A DNA stretch of 21,072 nucleotides. It comes from a virus. Made by a program: the position numbers and the translations under genes. The notes under the pieces are model-generated. The model saw nothing but the letters and a program-made list of their open reading frames with translations, was not told the DNA's origin and made no database searches. Where the stretch lies: positions 1 to 21,072 of IMG/VR virus record IMGVR_UViG_3300035691_000021; one strand, written 5' to 3'. Positions 7,087 to 12,324 of this stretch are shown here, piece by piece; position 1 is the stretch's first letter; each line of letters opens with the position of its first letter.

Positions 7087-7563
7087 ATGTCCGGAATGCC
7101 CGTGCCCCAAGATCACGGCACGCTTCGGCACGCTTCGGCACACACCGTGCCCCAAGATCACGGCACGCTTCGGCACGTTTTGCAGATCAGACGAAAAATA
7201 GCAGGTAAGGAACTTGCAGAACGTGCCCCAAGATCACGGCACACTTCGGCACACCACTTCACGAGGCTAGGCCGGCCTGGTAGTTACCCCCGAAGGGGGT
7301 ACCAGGTCGAGCCCTGGGCCACGGCCTCTTGGCGACGGCGAGCCGGCGTGGTTCTCTCGGCCTGGGAGCTGGTGGCGCTCGCATCGGGTAGGGTTCCGCC
7401 GATCACGACGGTGCTGCGCCTGCACCCAGCGCTCGGAATAGCGGCCACCTGGTGGCTGGGGATGCATGTGCTTCATTCGAATGGCTCGACAAACACAAAG
7501 CAATTGTCGGTCAATTCAATCGATGATCTCAGTCGGTCAGCAAATACGGGTGGTCCGCGATGA
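7087..7563 (+). CDS. Putative small membrane protein; N-terminal half made of DNA repeats
   Basis: A 158-codon frame with ATG 7087 and a GGGAG ribosome site 8 bases upstream, two bases after the primase-helicase stop. The first 60 residues are encoded by the 31-bp repeats and look unlike a conserved protein. The C-terminal half looks real: a hydrophobic, Trp-containing stretch with S-A-W-E-L-V-A-L-A-S-G-R-V-P-P-I-T-T, then W-W-L-G-M-H-V-L, resembling small actinophage membrane proteins. An alternative GTG start at 7348 would leave 71 residues and place repeats and hairpin in an untranslated region, but it has only a weak ribosome site. The 3' end is locally AT-richer (about 48% G+C by my count over 7471-7560). 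Function unknown; the start is uncertain. Confidence 0.5.
   Translation: MSGMPVPQDHGTLRHASAHTVPQDHGTLRHVLQIRRKIAGKELAERAPRSRHTSAHHFTRLGRPGSYPRRGYQVEPWATASWRRRAGVVLSAWELVALASGRVPPITTVLRLHPALGIAATWWLGMHVLHSNGSTNTKQLSVNSIDDLSRSANTGGPR
7101..7252 (+). repeat. Three 31-bp direct repeats flanking an AT-rich patch (candidate origin/iterons)
   Basis: Copies lie at 7101-7131, 7146-7176 and 7222-7252. Copies 1 and 2 are identical; copy 3 differs at one base. Each contains CGTGCC, 10 bases, then GGCAC, so a GTGCC/GGCAC inverted repeat, followed by a further GGCAC one helical turn (10 bp) on. Copy 1 is extended by another GGCAC at 7137-7141. Between copies 2 and 3 is an AT-rich stretch (7177-7221, about 40% G+C by count) in an otherwise GC-rich genome. 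The offset from copy 2 to copy 3 is 76 bases, so copy 3 lies in a different reading frame and conservation is at the DNA level. The layout resembles iterons beside an unwinding element, or operator sites. Origin function is inferred. Confidence 0.6.
7276..7306 (+). other. GAA-loop hairpin, possible terminator or origin structure
   Basis: TACCCCC (7285-7291) and GGGGGTA (7295-7301) pair around a three-base GAA loop. An outer CCTGG (7276-7280) pairs with CCAGG (7302-7306), leaving a 4-base TAGT bulge. A C-GAA-G loop is known to make very stable DNA mini-hairpins. No T-run follows. It lies 24 bases after the last 31-bp repeat, so it may belong to the same DNA element or end transcription of the replication operon. 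Confidence 0.55.
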
Positions 7564-7814
7564 ACGACACTACACGCGACCAGTCGGCCGAATTGATCGT
7601 CAATACCCAGTCGTGCCCCGAGGGTTTCCATTGGATTGGTCAATCGTTCTGTACCTGTGACAGGTGCGGACTTCCTGCCTGGGAGCATGCCGGGGAAGCG
7701 ACCGTCCCGCGCGATAGCGGGCCGTTCGACAACGCGCCGTTGGTGCTTCGTCCGTGGCAGCCAGGTGAGGCAGAGGCGATTCGCCGGCGATGGGCCAGAG
7801 GCGGTGATAAGTGA
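7560..7814 (+). CDS. Small Zn-ribbon-like phage protein
   Basis: An 84-residue protein whose ATG overlaps the previous stop (ATGA), with GGTGG upstream. It contains F-C-T-C-D-R-C-G-L-P-A-W-E-H: closely spaced cysteines followed by W-E-H, as in small zinc-binding proteins common in actinophages. The C terminus is rich in Trp, Pro and Arg. No enzyme motif is seen and the function is unknown. Local G+C is lower at its 5' end than in the operon as a whole. Confidence 0.65.
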   Translation: MNDTTRDQSAELIVNTQSCPEGFHWIGQSFCTCDRCGLPAWEHAGEATVPRDSGPFDNAPLVLRPWQPGEAEAIRRRWARGGDK

Positions 7815-8674
7815 TGACAGCTGTCCTCACCCATCTGGAGCTCTCACCCGTCGGATGTGTGCTCGGTTGCGTGTGTGCGACCACTGGTCAGCCGTGGCCG
7901 GCGGCGGACTACCAGCTGGCCTGCGAGCGCTGCGCTGATCGGCTGCGCGAGCTGTTGGCCAGCATCCAGCAGGCCGTCGAGCTGCTCGCCGACCCTGAAT
8001 GTCTGTTGCCGACCAGCGGCACGGCACGTGGCACCCACGGGTTCGGGCCGCACTCGCCGGCCGTCGATGCCAAGCTGGCACATCTGGACGTGCGTACCGA
8101 GTGGACTCCGGAGGCTGGCTTCGGGGCGCTCGCCGCGATCGAGTCGTGGGCTCGGATGCTACGCGAGGAAACCCAGTCGGCCCCGCCGTCTGGTCGGGCG
8201 ACGATCGGCCGGGAGCTGGGCACGATCCGATTCCATTGGCCGGTGGTGCTGCGCTCGCCGTGGCTGGACGAGTTCGCCGGCGAGATGCGGCAGGTGTGGG
8301 CACAGCTGCAGCGCACACATGGCTGGCTCGAGCCGGTGGTGCGGGTCGGGGCCTGCCCGACCGAGCTCGTCGGGCCGACCGTGGACGGCTCGCCGCTGGT
8401 GTGCGGCGCCCCGCTGCGGGTGCGGCCTGGCGCGGGGGAGATCGCCTGCCAGCGGTGTGGGGACGTGCGCTCCCGGCCGCGCTGGTCGGAGCTCGCCGAC
8501 CCGTGGACGGACTATGCCGAGCTGCACGAGGCGCTGGGGGTCGCCGTCGGCACGCTGTGGCGGTGGTGCAGCGAGGATCGATGGCGCACGTCGGGGACAC
8601 GCTCACGCAGGCTGGTGGCCCGCGCTGATGCGCTGGCCTCATTCCAGCGACGCAGAGGAGGATCGGCGGCATGA
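7811..8674 (+). CDS. Zn-binding protein with C-terminal helix-turn-helix; putative regulator
   Basis: A 287-residue protein. GTG 7811 overlaps the previous stop, and AGAGGCGG lies about 7 bases upstream; ATG 7814 is one codon later and equally possible. The N terminus has a cysteine cluster (C16, C20, C22, C38, C41). A second cluster (C182, C198, C213, C216, the last two as C-x2-C) looks like a zinc ribbon. The C terminus contains E-A-L-G-V-A-V-G-T-L-W-R-W followed by a basic tail, typical of a helix-turn-helix with a recognition helix. Two zinc sites plus a DNA-binding end suggest a transcription-associated or DNA-binding role, but the family is not named here. The position before the late promoter region makes a regulator of late genes possible; this is inference. 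Confidence 0.7.
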   Translation: MMTAVLTHLELSPVGCVLGCVCATTGQPWPAADYQLACERCADRLRELLASIQQAVELLADPECLLPTSGTARGTHGFGPHSPAVDAKLAHLDVRTEWTPEAGFGALAAIESWARMLREETQSAPPSGRATIGRELGTIRFHWPVVLRSPWLDEFAGEMRQVWAQLQRTHGWLEPVVRVGACPTELVGPTVDGSPLVCGAPLRVRPGAGEIACQRCGDVRSRPRWSELADPWTDYAELHEALGVAVGTLWRWCSEDRWRTSGTRSRRLVARADALASFQRRRGGSAA

Positions 8675-8994
8675 ACGAAATCCTGGCGTGGCTGCTAGAG
8701 CAGGTCGCCGAGGACGAGCGTGTTGCGACCGCCGCGAAGAACGACCTCGACGCGGCGCCGTGGTGGACTTACGAGCATGCAGCGAGCTGGGACCCTGCTC
8801 GCGTGCTTGCCGAGTGTGACGCGAAGCGGAGGATCATCTCGCTGTTCACCCTGCCCGTCGGCGATACCAACCTGACCGATAGAGAGACCAAGGCCCGAGT
8901 CCTCTTGGACGAGCATTTCCCGCATCCAGCGCTGCTACTGCTTGCCCTGCCTTACTCCGATCGCCCCGGCTACAGACAGGAGTGGCTGCCGTGA
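8671..8994 (+). CDS. DUF6221-like protein
   Basis: A 107-residue protein whose ATG overlaps the previous stop (ATGA). It begins with an acidic helix (L-L-E-Q-V-A-E-D-E) and carries W-D-P-A-R-V-L-A-E-C-D-A-K-R-R-I, which resembles the core of DUF6221, found in Streptomyces and actinophages. It ends Y-R-Q-E-W-L-P, another usual feature of that group. The function of the family is unknown. The family assignment is by recall and was not searched. Confidence 0.68.
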   Translation: MNEILAWLLEQVAEDERVATAAKNDLDAAPWWTYEHAASWDPARVLAECDAKRRIISLFTLPVGDTNLTDRETKARVLLDEHFPHPALLLLALPYSDRPGYRQEWLP

Positions 8995-9248
8995 ACAGAT
9001 TCGGTGGCCATCCACGCTCTGAGGGACGCTCGTGTTCTGAGCCGCTCGCCGGTCCGACGTCGCCAAGTGGAGTATCGAGCGCCAATAGCAGTGGCATGAC
9101 CGAGCTGCCGCGTAGGGCGGTGTGGGAGCAACTGCCCGGCCTGGTCTGGGCCTCGTGGCAGCCCGTATGGCGACTCAAGTCCTGGGAAGACAGTCCGGAG
9201 ATTACGGAACCGAACGGAGAATCCCATGTGGCAACAGATCGAGACTGA
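8991..9248 (+). CDS. Hypothetical protein
   Basis: An 85-codon frame with GTG 8991 overlapping the previous stop and AGGAG 8 bases upstream; the in-frame GTG at 8982 lies inside that ribosome site and is less likely. The N-terminal half is Ser/Gly-rich and looks disordered. The second half has several tryptophans (W-E-Q-L, W-A-S-W, V-W-R-L-K-S-W). It overlaps the next gene by 23 bases. No family is recognised. Real translation is plausible from the spacing, but coding evidence is moderate. Confidence 0.48.
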   Translation: MNRFGGHPRSEGRSCSEPLAGPTSPSGVSSANSSGMTELPRRAVWEQLPGLVWASWQPVWRLKSWEDSPEITEPNGESHVATDRD

Positions 9249-9660
9249 CCGCTGGACCTGGACGGCTGACCAGGACAGGCACCTGCTGTTGCGCCACGAC
9301 GGCGTGTATGTCGAGCTGCACGGCAATACCCTGCACCGCTACGTCGGTGGCGAGGGAATCCACCTCACCCCGGCGCCCGACGGTGACGGGCTGCATCTGG
9401 CCGACGTGCGCTGGACCCACAGCGCCGTGGCACCGGAGCTCGCCGACATCACCGACGCCGACGTGTGGCGTCGGATGTCCTACGCCGTCAGCGTTGACGC
9501 ACCCGACTGGGAGCTGCCCGCCTACGACCCGGCGACCATCGTCACCGAGCCCACCGGGTTGCCGGTCGACCCGAGTTGGCAGGAGGGCGCAGACCAGTTC
9601 GCGGCGATGCAGGCGCAGACCGTTGAAGACGCGCGGGCCCGGCTGACTCAGCAGGACTGA
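9226..9660 (+). CDS. Hypothetical protein, Trp-rich N terminus
   Basis: A 144-residue protein with ATG 9226 and a GGAGA ribosome site. The first 40 residues alternate aromatic and charged residues (W-T-W-T-A-D) and look like a small beta-rich domain. The C-terminal half is acidic with a helical end. No catalytic or metal motif is seen. It is the last gene before the intergenic promoter/terminator region, so it probably closes the early or middle operon. Confidence 0.6.
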   Translation: MWQQIETDRWTWTADQDRHLLLRHDGVYVELHGNTLHRYVGGEGIHLTPAPDGDGLHLADVRWTHSAVAPELADITDADVWRRMSYAVSVDAPDWELPAYDPATIVTEPTGLPVDPSWQEGADQFAAMQAQTVEDARARLTQQD

Positions 9661-9684
9661 CCTGGACACGCGACCTGGTCGCAC

Positions 9685-9714
9685 TTGCGCGTTGACCTGC
9701 ACCGAAGCTACATT
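9685..9714 (+). promoter_or_regulatory. Candidate late promoter
   Basis: TTGCGC (9685-9690) and TACATT (9709-9714) are separated by 18 bases, a fair sigma70-type match with the TAnnnT form of -10 box usual in actinobacteria. It lies in the only long intergenic region of the window, just before the terminase genes. A start point 6-7 bases downstream would fall on the ATG at 9720. An overlapping TTGACC (9692-9697) has no -10 at proper spacing. It is a prediction by eye. Confidence 0.45.
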
Positions 9715-9719
9715 CGTTC

Positions 9720-9788
9720 ATGTTGGTGTCGTGTGCCCAACGAGAACCCCGCCCGGGTGAGCAACCCAGGCCCGACGGCCCCCGCTGA
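9720..9788 (+). CDS. Possible leaderless 22-codon leader peptide
   Basis: An ATG at 9720 opens 22 codons (M-L-V-S-C-A-Q-R..., Pro/Arg-rich) and ends at TGA 9786-9788. The ATG lies where transcription from the candidate promoter would begin, so it would be translated from a leaderless mRNA, which is common in actinobacteria. The stop codon lies in the loop of the following terminator hairpin, so ribosomes finishing here could open that hairpin. It may be a regulatory leader peptide, or chance. Confidence 0.3.
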   Translation: MLVSCAQREPRPGEQPRPDGPR

Positions 9789-9810
9789 GACCGGGGCCGT
9801 TTCTCATTCT
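9775..9810 (+). terminator. Intrinsic terminator upstream of terminase small subunit
   Basis: An 8-bp perfect stem, ACGGCCCC (9775-9782) with GGGGCCGT (9793-9800), and a 10-base loop. It is followed by the T-rich TTTCTCATTCT (9800-9810), the classic rho-independent form. It lies downstream of the candidate promoter and directly before the GGGAGG ribosome site of the next gene. It would therefore stop incoming early transcripts and also attenuate transcripts started at 9720. Confidence 0.65.
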
Positions 9811-9824
9811 CGGGAGGTGTCGCG

Positions 9825-10550
9825 ATGCCCAAGCCTGCCAAGCCGAAGTGCATCGGGCGCGTCCCGGTCAAAGACGCCAACCGCCAGCGCGTTCACGACG
9901 AGCACGGCAACCTGGTCACCCGCCCCTGCACCAAGTGGCCCGTTGCCGGCGCCACCGTGTGCGACAGCCACGGCGGCAATGCGCCCCAGGTCCGCCGGCA
10001 CGCCCTGGTGCGCGCCGAGCTCGACTCGTGGGGTCTGGGCGATAGCAAGATCGACCCGGGAGAGATGCTGTTGCGGCTCGTGTCGCAGGCCGGCGCGCGC
10101 GTCGAGCGCTACTCGCTGCTACTCGCCGAGGCGTTCGACGCTGCCGAGCGACTGCGCAAGTCCACCGAGCACGTCAGGGTCGACGGAGACGAGGAGAGCG
10201 CGGCCGTACAGCAGGCCCGCGAAGACCTCGACCGGATCTTCACCACTGGTGGCGTCGGCGCGCTGATTGGCAACACCTACTCGGCGAGCAATGCTGGCAG
10301 CTTGTACGCCACTGGTGAGCAGATCCGTGGCCTGGCCATGCTCGAAGCCCAAGAGCGCGACCGGTGCGCCAACTTCGCCGCCAAGGCCGTCGCCGCAGGG
10401 CTTGCCGAGCGCGCTGTCCGACTCGCCGAGCGCCAGGTCGAGCTGATGGTCGCCGCGGTCGAAGCCGCACTCGACGCCGCCGGCGTCCCAACCGACCGCC
10501 GCGCCGAAGCCAAGCTCGCCGCCGCGTCACACCTGCGCCTCGTCAACTGA
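9825..10550 (+). CDS. terS: Probable terminase small subunit
   Basis: A 241-residue protein with ATG 9825 and GGGAGG 7 bases upstream. The N terminus carries a zinc-finger-like set (C9, C35, C46, H49, in the form T-V-C-D-S-H-G-G), frequent in actinophage small terminases. A long, largely helical, charged body follows, suited to oligomerisation, with A-x3-A-V-R-L-A-E-R-Q-V-E-L near the end. Small terminase recognises the packaging site and loads the large subunit. The call rests on this N-terminal form, the helical make-up and its place one gene before the large terminase. No cos or pac site could be recognised. Confidence 0.7.
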   Translation: MPKPAKPKCIGRVPVKDANRQRVHDEHGNLVTRPCTKWPVAGATVCDSHGGNAPQVRRHALVRAELDSWGLGDSKIDPGEMLLRLVSQAGARVERYSLLLAEAFDAAERLRKSTEHVRVDGDEESAAVQQAREDLDRIFTTGGVGALIGNTYSASNAGSLYATGEQIRGLAMLEAQERDRCANFAAKAVAAGLAERAVRLAERQVELMVAAVEAALDAAGVPTDRRAEAKLAAASHLRLVN

Positions 10551-10564
10551 ACAGGAGACAACCC

Positions 10565-10828
10565 ATGGTCCCGACACCCAGCATCGGCAGGATCGTTCTC
10601 GTGCCGATGGACCCGCGAGACAACAACGGCGCAGACCGCGCCCCTGCCGTGATCACCCGCGTCTGGTCCGACACCACGATCAACGTGAAGGTCCTCTCGG
10701 ACGCCACCGGCAGCGTCGAGTGGCGAACCTCGGTCGGACTGGTCGACGAGCTGCCCGACTTCGCGCTGGCCACCGAGGAGCAGCCCGGCAGCAGCATGCA
10801 CGTCTGGGCATGGCCACCGCGCGTCTGA
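10565..10828 (+). CDS. Small conserved phage protein, beta-rich, unknown function
   Basis: An 87-residue protein starting at ATG 10565 with AGGAG upstream; the longer open frame (from 10364) overlaps the small terminase and is not used. The pattern P-S-I-G-R-I-V near the start, A-P-A-V-I-T-R-V-W in the middle and W-A-W-P-P-R-V at the end is that of a widespread small actinophage protein often seen near structural or lysis genes. It is probably a small beta-barrel-like fold. No function is known to me. Confidence 0.68.
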   Translation: MVPTPSIGRIVLVPMDPRDNNGADRAPAVITRVWSDTTINVKVLSDATGSVEWRTSVGLVDELPDFALATEEQPGSSMHVWAWPPRV

Positions 10829-10851
10829 GCAAGCCCTGAAGGGCGGTCGCC

Positions 10852-12321
10852 GTGGACGTGCTGGAGATGGTGGCGGCCCGGCTGGAAGCAGACGCCCAGC
10901 AGGCTCGGCAGGCTGGCCGCTACCGGATCGACCCGAAGGCGTGGATCGACGATCGGCTCGACGAGTACCTGTGGTCCAAACAGGACGACATCTGCGCCAG
11001 TGTCGTCGCCCACCGCTACACCGCCGTGCAGTCCTGCCATGGCCCCGGCAAGAGCTTCCTCGCCTCTCGCCTGGTCGCGTGGTGGCTACACGTGCACCCG
11101 CCCGGCACCGCCCGCGTCGTCACCACCGCACCCACCGGCGACCAGGTCCGCGCCATCCTCTGGTCCGAGGTCAACGCGGCGGCCGCCAAAGCATCCGCCA
11201 AAGGCGAGCCGTTCATCGGTCGGGTCAACGAGGTCGAATGGAAGCTGGGCAAGCAGCTGGTCGCGTTCGGCCGAAAGCCCAGCGATTACAACCCGCACGC
11301 ATTCCAGGGCATCCACGCCCCCTACGTGCTGGTGATCCTCGACGAGGCCGGCGGCATCGTGAAGCAGTTCTGGACCGCCGCCCGCGCGCTGACCACCGGC
11401 GAGAACTGCCGCATTCTCGCGATCGGCAACCCCGACGACCCGGCATCGGAGTTCGCACGGGTGTGCGGCAACCCGCGCTGGAACCTCATCAAGATCCCCG
11501 CCGCGGCCACCCCGAACTTCACTGGCGAGTACGTACCCGACGAGGTGCGCGCCGCGCTGGTCGGCCCGGCCTACGTGGACGACATGGCTGCCGAGTACGG
11601 GATCGAGTCGCCGATCTACGTCAGCAAGGTGCTGGCCGAGTTCCCCCAGGACTCCGACGACGGTGTCGTGCGGCTCTCGGCGCTGCGTGGCTGTTCCGCT
11701 CCGGAGCCGAACCCGCGCAGCCCGGAAGAGACCAGCCCGGTCGAGCTCGGTGTCGACCTCGGCGCCGGCGGCGACGAGACGAGCATCCGCGAGCGGCGGG
11801 GCATGCTGGTCGGTCGGGTGTGGCGCTCGCGGTCGCGCGACAGCATGCACGTGGTCGGCATGATCCTGGAGGCGATTCGGGAGACCGGGGCCACCGCGGT
11901 GAAGGTCGACGTGATCGGCATCGGCTGGGGTGTGGTCGGCCGTCTCGCCGAGCTGCGCGCCGAAGGCCGGCACGCCGCCGCCGTGTACGGGGTGAACGTC
12001 GCCGAATCCAGCTACCGGCCTGAGCGGTACGCCCGGCTGCGGTCGCAGATCTGGTGGGAGGTCGGCCGGCAGCTCTCCGAGCAACACGGCTGGGACTTCT
12101 CACATCTCGCCGAGGCCGATCGGGAACGCCTCGTCACACAGCTGGTCGCGCCGAAGTACACCCACGACTCGTCCGGCCGGATTGTGGTCGAGCCCAAGGA
12201 CGAGACCAAGCTGCGGCTCGGCCGGTCCCCAGACGACGCGGACGCCCTGCTCCTCGCCTACTACACACCGCCGGTGCACACCCAGAACCCAGGTGACTGG
12301 CTACGGCAGATGCGGGGGTGA
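10852..12321 (+). CDS. terL: Terminase large subunit (ATPase and nuclease)
   Basis: A 489-residue packaging motor. The ATPase domain shows a Walker A-like S-C62-H-G-P-G-K-S68 (the first Gly of the usual motif replaced by Ser), a Walker B V-L-V-I-L-D164-E165, and coupling motif I-L-A-I-G-N-P. The RNase H-like nuclease domain begins at L-G-V-D302-L-G-A-G-G-D-E, then V-K-V-D-V-I-G-I-G, and ends with S-P-D-D-A-D-A, supplying the metal-binding acidic residues. GTG 10852 has GAAGGGCGG upstream. It cuts concatemeric DNA and drives it into the prohead through the portal encoded next. Confidence 0.93.
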   Translation: MDVLEMVAARLEADAQQARQAGRYRIDPKAWIDDRLDEYLWSKQDDICASVVAHRYTAVQSCHGPGKSFLASRLVAWWLHVHPPGTARVVTTAPTGDQVRAILWSEVNAAAAKASAKGEPFIGRVNEVEWKLGKQLVAFGRKPSDYNPHAFQGIHAPYVLVILDEAGGIVKQFWTAARALTTGENCRILAIGNPDDPASEFARVCGNPRWNLIKIPAAATPNFTGEYVPDEVRAALVGPAYVDDMAAEYGIESPIYVSKVLAEFPQDSDDGVVRLSALRGCSAPEPNPRSPEETSPVELGVDLGAGGDETSIRERRGMLVGRVWRSRSRDSMHVVGMILEAIRETGATAVKVDVIGIGWGVVGRLAELRAEGRHAAAVYGVNVAESSYRPERYARLRSQIWWEVGRQLSEQHGWDFSHLAEADRERLVTQLVAPKYTHDSSGRIVVEPKDETKLRLGRSPDDADALLLAYYTPPVHTQNPGDWLRQMRG

Positions 12322-12324
12322 GCC

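Noticed and set aside
7178-7215. Promoter in the AT-rich patch between repeats 2 and 3
   Set aside because: TTGCAG is present, but no TAnnnT box lies at 16-19 bases spacing.
7101-7252. CRISPR-like array
   Set aside because: Only three repeats with unequal gaps of 14 and 45 bases, no cas genes nearby, and the repeat has its own internal direct repeats.
9661-9824. cos or pac packaging site before the terminase gene
   Set aside because: A common location, but I see no recognisable cohesive-end motif. It would need genome-end data.
9685-10266. 193-codon + frame overlapping the small terminase
   Set aside because: Ser/Pro/Thr/Arg-rich shadow of the terminase frame. Its start crosses the promoter and terminator region.
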